A stretch of 64,000 nucleotides of DNA from Pogostemon cablin (GCA_023678885.1 CM042966.1:27170028-27234027), one strand, 5' to 3'. Shown: positions 35,838 to 47,375, counted from the stretch's first letter. Translations and numbers: made by a program. Notes: generated by a model not told the origin, from the letters alone.

Positions 35838-37668
35838 TTGGGGACTTCAATTCGATTAGGATTGTGGAAGAAAAAGTAGGAAGCTGCGAGAACTCGTCTA
35901 ATGGAGACATAAAGTGTTTTAATGAGTTTATTTTGGCTAGTGATTTGATTGAGGTGCAGCTGCAGGGTAGGAAATACACATACTATAGAAGTAATGGAAT
36001 GTGTAACAGCAGGCATGACAAACTCTTTGTCAACGATAAATGGAACAAAAATTGGCCTTGTACTTTCTTGAAGGGTTATCCGATAACTGTTACAGACCAT
36101 ACTATCATCGCCGAGACTAAATTCGTGAATTGGGGTCCAAAACCTTTTAGATTCATCAATGCTTGGCTCGGTCATCCAGAGTTTATGGAGGTTGTCTCAA
36201 AGGCCTGGAACAATAATAAAATTGTTGGTTGGGGTTGTTAGGTGTTCAAAGAAAAGCTGAAAAGACTCAAAGAGGTGTTGAAAATGTGGAACTTGGAGGA
36301 TTTTGGGTCCATTGATGACAAGGTTAAGGAATGTAAAGAAGAGTTGAATAAGTTAGATATGTGGGATGAAATGTTTGGTCTTGATGAACATGAAATTCAG
36401 AGGAGGAAGGAGGTCACTGCAAAACTGTTTGTTGAACTTAAAAATAGAAACAGTTTGAAAATGCAAAAGGCGAGAATAAAATGGTTAAAAGAAGGCGACA
36501 TCTACTCCAGCTATTTTCATCGGGTGATCAATGGCAAATGGAAGAAAATGGAAATTACGGGGTTATTTGTTAATGAGGTGTGGTGTGAGGACCTTATACA
36601 AGTCAAGAAGAAAGTGAAAACATATTTCATAAATCACTACAAAAGGAGATCAGTTGTTAAGCCTACTTTACATAGCAACTTTGTGTTGAAAAAACTAGAT
36701 GAGATCACAGAGCGAAACTCTTAAAGCCATTATCGGAGGAAGAGATCAAAAGCGCGATTTGGGATTGTGAAGGTTCGAAGAGCCTGGGACCTAACAGATT
36801 TAATTTCAAATTATATAAGGCATGTTGAGATAAAAAGTGACCTGGTTAGAGTCTTTGTGGAATTCCATGTGAATGGGAAACTGGTTAGAGGATGCAACCC
36901 TTCCTATGTTGTACTAATACCTTAGAAGGAGGGTGCAGTATCGCTACAAGATTATATGCCGATTTCTTTAATCAGCAGCCTATATAAGATAATTTCTAAG
37001 GTGTTGACAAATAGGATGAGGCTGGTCATGGATAATATCATATCTGAGAACTAGAGTGCATTTATTAAGGGGCGATACATCATTGACAACGTGTTTATTC
37101 TTAACGAACTAGTAGAAGAAGCCAAAAAAAGGAAGGGATGAGCGAGTGTTCTTCAAGGCTGATTTTTCAAAGGCATACGACTCCATTGACTAGGAGTACT
37201 TGGATGAAATATTGTGTATGTTTAACTTCCCGATTAAATGGAGAATGTGGATCTCTGAGTGTGTAAAGAGTGCGGCTGCAAATGTGTTGATTAATAGCAG
37301 CCCGTCTGGTGAGTTCTATTTGGAAATGGGTATTAGACTAGGCGATCCTCTCTCGCCTTTTCTATTCCTTATAGTTGCTGAAAGGTTGAATCTTATGGCA
37401 AGGAAAGAACTTGAAGTGGGGCTTCAGGGTGTGAAAGTTGGTAAGGATAATATCAATATTTTGCATATACAGTATGCAAATGATACTTTGTTCACCTTGG
37501 ATGGTAATATTGAGAATGTTATGGGTGCTGTTAAAAATTTGCTATTGAATTTTGAAGCTCTGTCGGGCCTCGCTGTTAACTAAGATAAGTGTTGCTTATA
37601 TGGGGTGAATATGAATGAGGAACCAGTAATGACTGATTTGCTAGGTTGTGGGAAAGGTACGCTAAATA
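35838..37668 (+). pseudogene. LINE-2 endonuclease end and reverse transcriptase, part 1
   Basis: The first frame (to TAG 36239-36241) is the C-terminal part of an AP-type endonuclease: GDFNSIRIVEE, then RHDKLFVN and VTDHTIIAETK, where the final SDH-type motif reads TDH. A lysine-rich linker follows (36242-36724). Polymerase motifs then appear through several stops: PISLISSLYKIISKVLTNRM (36960-37020), SAFIKGRYIIDNVF, SPSGEFYLEMGIRLGDPLSP (37300-37360) and YANDT at 37473-37487, where the first catalytic aspartate is asparagine. TAG at 37191-37193 replaces the tryptophan of the DSIDW motif. The frame is cut at 37668 by a later insertion and resumes at 40940. Confidence 0.88.
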
Positions 37669-40600
37669 TTTTTTAGAGTGGAATTTCACGTATTTTAGGT
37701 CTTACATTACACCGTTTTTGATATAATGTGGCCATGGTTTTGTGTAAAATGGCGTGGTTTTCATATCTTGTGATAGGCTGTCGTCGGCCCACCAAAAATA
37801 ATATTTATAATTCTTTCGAACAGACCCACTAGAAATATAGTAGGGCAAGTACGGGTCGAACCCAAGGGAGTAAATTGAAATTTAAAATTAAATTAAAGTG
37901 TTTTGGTTTGTGACAATAACATAAAAAGGAGGTTGGTTGATCTGATTCAGAAAATATAAATAAGAATGATACTTAACAATAGCAATAATTCAGTTAAATA
38001 ATACACCAACAATTTAGAAATTTAACAATGAAGACAAACCTAGTTTAGGGAAACAATCCCCTCCCGTATACTAACTCAATAATTATATAATATTAAACAT
38101 TCCAACAATGTGTGAACTCAAATTCCTAGGTTAACGGTACGATCTATCAACCCGAAATGTTCTTATGTTTAACAATTTAAGGTACGACCATAAAATTGCA
38201 CTACTTACAAGCAATCTTAAAAGATTCGGACTTGCAAATGCATTAAGACTCAAAACATTAGAATTAATAGGCTATGAAAATCGACTAGCAATCATACAAC
38301 CTAGATCCTATTACACCCATAGGGTCTTCCTCTATTTTGCTACACAATTCAATCCCCACAACAATTACGGATCATGGATCATGAAATAGCAATAAGCATT
38401 TAAATAATTAAACTAGTTGATCAGTCTAAAATAATCATTAAAATGCTATAAAAATTATTCAGGGCATGTAATAGAATAAATCCACACAAGAGACTCAATG
38501 TAAAATTCCTAATAATCAATTAAACATATTACGGGAGGTTCATGAAACCCTAAACTAGAAAAGGGGTTTATCCTATAAAGTACATAATTAAATCGAAATT
38601 AAAAAGCATAAACCGAATTTGTGGTGTCCTTCTTGAATTTTCCCCAAGTGTTGTGCGTGGGAATCAAGCCTGCCTTCTTCTCCCCTTTTCTTTTTCACGT
38701 TCTGATGTCCTTGCGTTATAACCAAGCCCCCTTCTTATCCTTTTAATTTTCCGTATTTTTCTCCCATTTTTGCGTAACTCCCAATCTCCAATTTAATTCT
38801 TTATTTGACTTTCCTTTTTGCCTCAAATCCTTTCCTATAAATTCTCTTTTCTCATCCTTGATTCTTTCCTTTTCCATCAATTAAGTCAAACGTTATTAAT
38901 ACTCCTGATTTAGATTTGTCACAATAGCCATGATGGAGGTATACGGAAATCCTTTAATTGAAGCCTGTTTTAACAAAGATTTGGCTAATTAAGTGTATGT
39001 ACATAATACGTAAAATAAGTCGTAATTAGTATGTAAAAACCATAGAACTCATTCAAATTGACATGAATTTCATCTAAACAAAAGTATACAATTATGACTT
39101 ATCATCTTGCATAACTAAGATGCTACTAAGGTGTTTTGTTGAGTTTTGAAGAGTAATATATGATCAAAAGTTCAAAGTTGGAATGAAGAGTGGAAGTGTG
39201 AAGGAATGTTGAAAAACACACGTCCACATTTTATAATTTTTCTGTATTCGTATAGAAGTCCAAATTGATCATGTGATGTATGGTTAGAAAGGCACAAAAG
39301 TAAAAGGATCATTTTGGAGCAAAAATCACTCAAATCGGAGTCTGTATGAGGAAGTTATGCTCGAGTTTTTGGCCGAGCGGGGGTTCTATGGAGCCTAAAA
39401 GATGTAGTCTTTTCACCCATATGCAGCTCGGCTCAGCTTTCTCCATACCCAGCTCGGCCTGAGTTGGGTGCCGAACGGCGTGTTTTTGGGCCCAGTCGCA
39501 ACCTGTTCGATTTAGCACTGTATTTTTAACTTCCAGATTTTGATTTGGCCAATTTTCGATGCGAAAAAAGCCCTACAAATATTCCAAGATATAAAAGGGG
39601 GAAATCAACACACAATTGAAAAGAACCCACATTCATCCCATCGTGATTTCACGCCACCAACACACACACACCATCAGATTTCATCTTCCATTCATCTTGA
39701 AGGGGTTCCAAGTGCTAATTGAGGGAGATCGGATGATCGGAGAGACGAAGAAGGAACGTGGAACTACGCTTACACTAGGGTTTCGTGTTTCTCATCTTTC
39801 CCTTTCTTTTGTTTTGATTTGTGGTATGAATTGCTTAGCCATGAGTGTTGCTTGTGACCTCATGGGCTAATTTCTTATACAGTTTTAGGGTTTGATGGTT
39901 AGATTGAATTGATTTGGGAACCTAGACCAAAATTGAGATTTTATGCAGTTGATATTCTAAGTTTATTTATTTTATTCAGACTTGTTTATCTGCTTTGTAA
40001 TGTCTTTATAATAATTTAATGACATCCGCTATAATGCTTGATTTATTATGTTAGTATGTGTGCGTTCATGATTGATATTGTCAATATGTTAGGAGTTAAG
40101 GTAGTTCCGCTATAAACACACCAGATACTTGAATTGTTTAATGGAATAATGCAATTAGACATTCAAGTAGGAAGTCAATAAAACCTTGTAGTAATTTCAG
40201 AGAATATCTTGTTAGTCGAACTTACCATCCGAAGGTATTGTTGTTTGTTTTGATTAGTACCTAGGAATAAGGTTTGGTAATATTCACGCACTTTAGGAAA
40301 CAAATCAGAATATATTGTTGGCTTAAAATCAGATCATATCCGGTGGGTTAACAGGATTAAGTGGTGTATATTCATTGATGCTGCATGAATGAACAATTGT
40401 AAGTCTAGTAACCCAAATTAAATGGTCTATACCTGATACCTTAGATCTTTTGTTTGTCTCTTGATTTAAAACTTGAATTTATTTCCCATACTTTTAATTA
40501 TTAAGTTATTTATTATTTCTGTACTTTAGTTAATTAATTCAAAAACTCTGAATATTAGTTACTCAATTCTGATTAATTAGTAAATTAGAATAAATGGGTA

Positions 40601-40708
40601 ATTAAATGTCTCATTGGGATCGATAATTTAGTTTGGGTGCTTGTCGCTACAATTGACATCCTTACACTTGAGGATTTTAATTGAAGTGCATAAAAAACGC
40701 CAATCACC
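37669..40708. mobile_element. Unclassified 3-kb insertion in LINE-2
   Basis: It separates two adjoining parts of the LINE frame (GTLN before, PFLGMKVGG after). TA lies at both borders. It contains phrases seen in plant LTR elements: ACGGGTCGAACCCAAGGGAG near 37850, a TATA-like GATATAAAAGGGG at about 39588-39600, GCTCGGC-rich sequence at 39370-39480, and GGGATCGATAATTTAG near 40617. No coding domain and no confirmed terminal repeats were found. A solo LTR or decayed LTR element is possible. Confidence 0.35.
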
Positions 40709-40710
40709 TA

Positions 40711-40937
40711 ATCCCTCCATCCCGGCATAAGAGTCCCTTTTGCTTTTTTGCATGTAGATTAAGGAGTATTATTATTTAATCTGTAGTGGGTAGTTGTATT
40801 AGTGGGAGTGTGGATCCCATATTTTAATTGTATTAGATGGGGTGTGTGTGTCTCATGTGTGTAAAAAAGGAAAGGGGACCCTTTGAGTGGGACGACCAAA
40901 ATGAAAAAAAGAACTTTTTTGAATGGGACGGAGGGAG
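40711..40937. mobile_element. Stowaway-type MITE
   Basis: ATCCCTCCATCCCGGCATAA at the left and GGGACGGAGGGAG at the right, TA at 40709-40710 and 40938-40939. LINE coding sequence resumes directly after. Confidence 0.85.
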
Positions 40938-40939
40938 TA

Positions 40940-42483
40940 TTCCGTTTCTTGGGATGAAGGTTGGTGGCATGCCTAACAGAACTCTCAATTGGGTGGATTT
41001 GGAGGAGAAGATTAAAAAGAGAATTTCAAAGTGGAGGGGCAAGAATTTATCCTTTGGGGATTGAGTGACGCTGATCAACTTGATTTTATTTGCGATGCCG
41101 AGTACCAATTATCCTTGTATCCTATTCCTATTACCACCCTAAATCATATTAAATCTCTTTTTTGTAGATTCCTATGGGGTGGTACGGCTGGAGAAAAAAA
41201 ATAGTTTGGATAAATTGGGAGGCTATTTGTAGACCCAAAGATGAGGGTGGTTTAGGTATTAGAAATCTGAAACTCTTTAATATAACCCTTTTAGCTGAGT
41301 GGTGTTGGAGGTTTTAATTGGAGGGAATTCGCGTGAGTGAAAGTGATTAAGTCTAGGCATGGGGACTTTAAGTTCGCAGAAGGGAGAAGTGTGGGTGAGT
41401 CTAGTAGAAGGATAAAGACGGACTGGTAGGCAAAAATTGTATAACTTGTGGAAGGGGAGGATGGGAGTTGGTTTAGGAGTCGGCTGAAGAGAGAGGTGGG
41501 TGATGGGGCTAAAACTCTCTTTTGGGAAATGGATTGGTCGGGTAAGGGTAGCTTGAAAGATAAATTTGGCAGGTAGTTCCATCTTAGTAACAACAAAGAA
41601 GGGAGTATTAGAGACATGGGACAATGGAATGACGACGTGTGGAATTGGAGTCTTGAGTTGAAGATAAATCTGTTTGATAGGGAGGCTGAACTAATAAATT
41701 CTCTTATTTCTTTCATTAGCAAGTTTAAAATATGGAAGGCGTTGAAGATGCATGGTCCTGGAGTGATATCAAATCTTCATTTGGATTTACCAAAAATGCA
41801 TATGAAGTTTTATCAAAGAGAGAGGAAGATGATGACCTTGGAGAGGAAACAAAGAGGAGTCTCAAGTTGGCGTGGAAGGCTTACGCCCCAATAAAAGCCA
41901 TCACTTTTACATGGAGAGCAATCTGAGACCGCTTACCAACATGTGATAATTTGCGTAAGAGAATTGACATGTCAGTGGATACATGTAATTGCTCTATTTG
42001 TGATACGGTAGTGGAAACTGCTCATCACCTTCTTCTATTATGTTCGAGAGTATCCGAACTTTGGAGTAAGATGGTGGGTTGGGTAGGTGTGAGTTGGGTC
42101 TCCCATGAGGATATTGTTCATCATTTTCTATAATTTTGCAAATTTAATTGGAGGCAAAAAGGCTAAAAGAAAATTGAGTGGTCATTGGATATGCATTATC
42201 TGAGTTATTTGGAAATGACGAAATAAGACTATATTTTGAAAAGTGGAAATGGAATTTAAGAAGATTGAGGAAAAGATTAAAGGAAGATTTTGGAGTTGGG
42301 ATAAGGCCTATTCGGATTTAGCAACGGATGTTAGTTTCTTGGATTGGTCATCCTGTATACTTCATAATATATGAAGATGACTGTTTTTAATATGTTTTGT
42401 GTGTATTTGTTCTGGTTTGTTATTTCTTGTACCTTCTACATATTTTATAAATATATATAATATATTTTTTCTTTAAAAAAAAA
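40940..42483 (+). pseudogene. LINE-2 reverse transcriptase, part 2, and 3' end
   Basis: Continues part 1 with PFLGMKVGGMPNRTLNWVDL (40944-41003) and WRGKNLSFGD, then many stops and frame changes. A later frame (41732-41926) has LAWKAYAPIKAITFTWRAI followed by TGA at 41924-41926 in place of tryptophan. A zinc-binding motif CNCSICDTVVETAHHLLLLC lies at 41987-42047. The 3' end is AT-rich with an A tail. Confidence 0.85.
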
Positions 42484-43029
42484 AGAAAAATACTGAAATT
42501 AAATTTATAATAAATTACTTGATTAAGAGAATAAAATAATTCAATAGTTTGGGCCCATCAATTTAAGCGGCATGTGCACGTCACAGAACAGCCCAAACTC
42601 TCAGAAAAAATTGAATGGTCCGTACGGCTGACCCCGCCCTCCTGCAGTACCTTCCAACTTCATTTTATTATCCACTCCATAAATATATAAAGAGTTCGTC
42701 TCATTTGTTCCTATTTGCATAATCATATTCATAATAATATATTTATATTAAAAGAGACAAGGCGATGTAAAAACTATTTTATTCCTACCCAATTTCACTA
42801 TTTACATTTTTACACCCCCACTAATAATTTATTTTAATTTGATACTGAAATTACTTTGAGAGTGAGGGAGAAATTCAATCAGTTCCAGAGGAGCTTATGC
42901 GAACGGTGGAGCTGCAGAAGTGTAAAAAAAAAGCCCCAATAGCGTACCTTACATTTCGACTCCCTTGCCTGGGAATCGACGCCCTTCGCTCAACAGTCCC
43001 TCCGTCCCCGCACGCTCCCCCCGGATTCA

Positions 43030-43290
43030 TGGCTTCTTTATCCTGGATTAGTTGACGTCTTCGCTCAACAATCGATCAGATGCGGATACAGATTTGTTTT
43101 TTTTTGTAGGTTTCTGCAACGATCGAAACGACGTAAGGAGGGAAGGAAAAGATCATGTACTTTATTGAGGTGATTGTTAAAAGGGATAATACGAGCAGAG
43201 AGCTTTTTGAGTGGGAATCGCCGCCAACATCGGACCTCGAATCCGCTGTGAGGTTCAAAGGCTTTGGAGGAGCCTTTGTCAAATAGAATA
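43030..43290 (+). other. Possible captured sequence of unknown origin in the Helitron
   Basis: Less AT-rich than the surroundings and open in part: SRELFEWESPPTSDLESAVR ending FGGAFVK and a stop at 43283-43285. Family not recognised. It lies upstream of the Tudor-SN exon and could be a captured exon or a leader. Confidence 0.3.
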
Positions 43291-43637
43291 TAGGGAATTT
43301 ATATAATCATGCGACTTTATCAAGGTATTGTCTGATTTTTATCTGATATTATTTATTATCTGAATTTGAGTATGTCATGAAATGTGTTAAATTTTCATGT
43401 TTTCATTCATGTAAATGTGGTTGATCATAAGGGGAGAAAATAGATTATTATATGTTGGTTTAACTTTCTGATTTGCATATCTAATTTATTTGATGACTTC
43501 TTATATTTATTTGATGACTTCTTATCTTTTGATGATATTCTTCTTAGACAAGAATGTTTTTTTTTTTTTCCTTTTCTTGATTGTGTCCTTGGAAGAATGT
43601 TTTGGGTATTGCTGTTATCATTTGTTTTTCATTACAG

Positions 43638-43715
43638 GCTTCCCGCAGAGGTGGTCTTGATGAACCATTTGCATGGGAGAGCAGAGAATTTTTAAGGAAG
43701 CTCTGCATTGGAAAG
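43638..43715 (+). pseudogene. Captured exon of a Tudor-SN (TSN/SND1) gene
   Basis: A 78-base exon between an acceptor (CATTACAG) and donor (GTTTGAA) translates to 26 residues starting ASRRGGLDEPFAWESREFLR and ending KLCIGK. This is the conserved first staphylococcal-nuclease-like domain of plant Tudor-SN, an RNA-binding cytoplasmic nuclease linked to stress granules and RNA decay. Flanking introns are kept, so capture was from DNA, as expected for a Helitron. Only this exon is clear; most of the gene is absent. Confidence 0.85.
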
Positions 43716-43806
43716 GTTTGAATCTTCCGACATTATTTGTAATAATTTATAAATGCCCATCTTAAAAATATAAACTTTCAAATGCTCCAATTTGCACTTT
43801 AGGAGG

Positions 43807-44297
43807 TTAGAAGCTGATGTGAGATGCTCACGCCTTGAAAAGATAGAACGTTGGAAATCTTCCAAGCAACTCATGACATGAAATTTGTCATCTGATAAGG
43901 CTGGTTGATATTGGAATGCTTCAGGCATACATAAGAGATCTAGAGATGGAGGAAGAAGAACAAAGAAAATTACATATGGTTAGATATCTTATATTAAAAT
44001 GATATTCATTATGTTTTTAAATCTTTATGCACATTATATTTTGTGCACCTGACCAACTAAAATATTCACAATTATTGAAAAAATAGGAGGAATTACGGAA
44101 GCTAACGGAAGAACATGTAGCTAAAGGCATTCCTACAGCCCAATCTTATTGGCGAAACTATTGCATAAAGGTCCTGTTCTTTCCTTGGGTGTTAATTGTT
44201 TACTATTGCTTTCTTTTTAGTCTTAATGTGTGTTTATATCAAAGATGCTCCTTCATATCTGGCTGTGTGTTCAAACACAAATATTGGTGGCAAAGTT
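43807..44297 (+). pseudogene. Captured exons of a PRP40-like pre-mRNA processing gene
   Basis: Four segments in order match the FF-domain region of PRP40, a U1 snRNP-associated splicing factor. About 43808-43863: LEADVRCSRLEKIER, followed in another frame by LEIFQ, so one base is lost. 43925-43978: AYIRDLEMEEEEQRKLHM. 44087-44170: EELRKLTEEHVAKGIPTAQS and WRNYCIK, lacking about ten codons compared with the usual ELRK...EFRKLMEEHV. About 44245-44297: DAPSYLAVCSNT. Splice acceptors (TTCAG, AAATAG) and a donor after 43978 remain; the donor after LEIFQ is lost. Introns are retained. The fragment is non-functional alone. Confidence 0.85.
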
Positions 44298-45940
44298 TTT
44301 TATCTCTCTCCATAAGAGTTAAGCATTGAATAATTAATTACGGAAGTGTTGTTGCTGTTTTTTTTTTTTTTTCGTCACCTTTTGAGATATGATGCGTTTT
44401 TATCACCATGTTTCAACCGTCTTTGTCATCGACGATGATCCGACGCCACATAAAGATGAGACTTCTTCACTGGGTTAACATCCTCCACCACTTCGTCCTT
44501 CATAGCCGAGACGCTCAAATGTTCTTTATAGAAGTAGGTTCACTTTGAAAGTTATATTTCAGTAATTAAGTGCTAATATGAGTTGTGTTCTGTAATCAGA
44601 ATTAATATCTTGCATGATTTGAATGTAAGTGTTTTTGTTTGTAATTTACCCTACTTGTGGCTCAATTTACTAATAATACATTGATTAAAGTAAAAGCTAT
44701 TTAATACTATAGGGAAATATAAGTTTCACTGCAATATGCGTGTCAAAATAAGATACCAACATGAATACTATGTTGTTACGTGTAAAAAAAGCTGCTACTA
44801 GCTGTTTAAGTGATGCTTCATACCCAATTTTTGAGGAACCTGTTGATTTGTTTGAAGAGACTGACATTACTCGCATTCATATTGACCAAAGTGGCAGATT
44901 TTTGTTTAATTATAACTTCCATCATTTTTATTGTCATCATTCTTCTATGGTATCAATGAATGAATAGTTAAAATAAAAATTTATAATTAGGGTAATAAGG
45001 AAAATATTATATGGTGTCCTCTCAACCAATACCAACCCCAAAGGTTATTAATATGATGCAGATGGTGATGTTTCTCCTTATTCATTTGCAAAAATTTTCT
45101 CATATAGTCTAAAATACGAAATCCCACTTTGTAGTTCTGAAGAGCAAAACAATTTCTAAATACATGTGTAAAGATAAAATGTGATACTTCAATTAGTTTA
45201 AAACCTTATTGTCTTCCCCCTTGCATCTTTTGAGAATTTGGAAGTGTAATGGAGTCAAGTCTTGGAGCTAGAAGCTGGTGCAAAGGTTTAGAAATAGACT
45301 TAGTTGGCTCTTAAATGTACAAGTTCGACCACTGGCAAGGAAACAAGGATTGAGTGGGCCATAACTTACCAATTGAGATCCAACTAAAGTTATCTGCTTT
45401 CAAGACAATAATCTATTTACCTAATTCACTTGGTATGTTACTGATTTTTCAGTTCTATGACAAAGTTTTATAGATTTGATTTCTTCTATTTTGTAGCTTT
45501 GTTGATGCTGCTAAAAATAATTGAATTGACAGTCGTAAGAAATAGATGCTTTCTATTTTGTAGATGGATATACACATGGAAGGGCCTATAAGTGTAAACT
45601 GGATGTGTGTCCCTTGGAACAGCTCTCTATGATTATGAGCCCCCTTGCAAACCCAAGCATGTATCTTCTCGCTTTGAGAACAACAAATTAAATAATGTGT
45701 CAATGGAGATTAAAAAATGAGACCTTAAAAAAAATCAAGCCACACCTCACTTTTTAATTCCTCATAAATATCAGATAATATGATATCAGATTAACCAAAT
45801 ATTGACACTCCACATTTTAGGATACTAAATGTATTTTGCAGTAGTAGTACAAAGAAATATTTTTTAAAAATTAAGATTTTTGGAATTTAAAAAAAAAAAT
45901 TGAAAAAAGAAAATCACCATAAAATTACATCACAGAGTAT
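44298..45940 (+). other. Remaining Helitron interior
   Basis: Mostly AT-rich. An ORF at 44761-44967 (ATSCLSDASYPIFEEPVDLF) looks somewhat protein-like but is not recognised and may be another captured exon. No transposase. Confidence 0.35.
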
Positions 45941-46142
45941 GACGTGCATGCGAAGTGCAATGTACGTCTATACAACTAGTGTGTATAAGGTTATAATATA
46001 TTGTTTTTAAGGATATACACTAATAAGGGTATAAATTTTTTAGTGAAAAAGATCGACTGAAATATGAATATTATTAGTGTTTGAGTAAAAATATTAGTTT
46101 TTTTTATAAAGAAATCAAGGATGTACGTTCTTATATTAAAAT

Positions 46143-46183
46143 GTATATAATTTAATATTAAGTGTATAACTTTAAAAAATTAT
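46143..46183 (+). repeat. 41-bp direct repeat, left copy
   Basis: Identical to 46801-46841 (starts GTATATAATTTAATATTAAG). The two copies flank a 617-bp insert. Confidence 0.9.
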
Positions 46184-46800
46184 TAGATGAGTAGCAGGTC
46201 TACCTTAATAGTAGCTATAGCTCCTACTATTCCATTAGATGGAATAGAGTTAGAAGCATCAATCCAGTAGTTAATGAGTTAATGAGCTGTTAAATTCCAG
46301 TAAGGAATTGAGTAACAGCTCTACCTTTTAATTAGCTAAAATAGTTCTTGTTGCTTCTATAGTAGCTATTGAGTTATTGTTGTTGTGTAGCTCCCTTAGT
46401 GTCATAATATTAGGTATTAGTAGCTCCCGGACCATAGACTTGAACAGCTGGATAGGGACATGAGAGGGGTGAGGGCAGATTCGACGTACTCTTCTGCTTC
46501 CTCATCCCTCCCCCGAATCGAGAAGTGAGAAAACTGCTGCTAACGCTACACAAGCGAGGGATACCTGGGGGTCATCCTGAGCGATCTGTAGCTACCGTGT
46601 AGCGTCTCGACAAATATCTAATCTTCACTGAAAGCAAGAATAGATAGAATACCGAGAATAGAACTACTGTAGAGCTTAAGAGCGGCATTACATGTCAAAC
46701 CTTAAGGGATAGAGTGTTGACTTTTCCTTTCCTAAGTGTTGACTGTAAGAATGCCATTAGCAGCTGTCTTCCTTAATCGGTTTATTCGGGGAGGTATGAA
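46184..46800. other. Organelle-like DNA insert between 41-bp direct repeats
   Basis: Base composition changes sharply: AGCT-, CTAC- and purine-block-rich and much less AT-rich than both flanks, in a style typical of plant mitochondrial spacer DNA. No ORF, no terminal repeats and no tail, so it does not look like a transposon. It contains a small inverted repeat GAGCTGTTA/TAACAGCTC near 46283-46320. Mitochondrial origin is inferred from texture only. Confidence 0.45.
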
Positions 46801-46841
46801 GTATATAATTTAATATTAAGTGTATAACTTTAAAAAATTAT
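46801..46841 (+). repeat. 41-bp direct repeat, right copy
   Basis: Identical to 46143-46183. Confidence 0.9.
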
Positions 46842-46908
46842 GAAATTTGGGGCACGCAAGTTTTACCCATAAATAAATTCCATGCGGTTGGTTTAATGAT
46901 AGCTAGTT

Positions 46909-47340
46909 TATGTTCCCTCCTTCTGTTTTAAAGAGTTCATTTTTTTTTTAATTTTGAACGTTCGCTTCAAATGGTCTCATTTTATTTTTTGGCAAAAACT
47001 TGTGTGAGACCGTCTCATGTAAGCTCTTATATGAGACGACCAGAAATTGATAAATTTTACTATACAAATTGTTACTAAAAAAGAAAGTGATAATGTTATT
47101 TCATGAATAATTTATAGTATAAATGAAAAGTGATAACATTTAATAGCAAAAGTGATAACTATTTTAAAAAGTGTAAAATGGTCTCAGGTGAGACGATTTC
47201 ACGCAAGACCTACTCTTTTTTTTTATACATATGAGACTCACACACCCACTAATATAATTAAAATACGAGATCCATATACCAATTAATGTAACTACTCACT
47301 ATATATTAAATAATAATAATCTTTAATTTACATAAAATAA
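46909..47340. mobile_element. Stowaway-like MITE split by another MITE
   Basis: The left end TTCCCTCCTTCTGTTTTAAA and right-hand internal sequence (ATGAGACTCACACACCCACT) are Stowaway-like; the right terminus is missing. The middle is occupied by a second element (46999-47207). Confidence 0.6.
46999..47207. mobile_element. Inner MITE with CTTGYGTGA ends
   Basis: CTTGTGTGAGACCGTCTCA at the left pairs with TGAGACGATTTCACGCAAG at the right. Single ends with the same motif occur near 33310 and 57306. Confidence 0.7.
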
Positions 47341-47375
47341 ATAAGATTCAACTTGTAAATTATCTGCATAATTAC

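Larger units (their letters stand above)
35388..42483 (+). mobile_element. L1-type LINE (LINE-2) with three nested insertions
   Basis: Left flank AACAAACGAAAAATA and right flank GAAAAATACTGAAATT match one uninterrupted site in copy A (near 34425-34440), so GAAAAATA is the target duplication. The 3' end carries an A-rich tail near 42472-42483. About 40 bases at 35388-35428 precede the coding part and have no clear origin. Inside lie a CACTA element, an unclassified 3-kb insert and a Stowaway. Confidence 0.8.
42729..45979 (+). mobile_element. Non-autonomous Helitron with captured host exons
   Basis: It starts TCATAATAATATATT followed by ATATTAAAAGAGAC, and ends CTAG followed by T. A hairpin (45941-45968; GACGTGCAT pairing with ATGTACGTC) lies 7 bases before the terminal CTAG, as in Helitron 3' ends. 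Copy A preserves an empty site near 34697-34702. The element is 3.25 kb, has no Rep/helicase, and carries exons of two unrelated host genes. A one-base ambiguity remains at the left border (TTC rather than A-TC). Confidence 0.7.
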
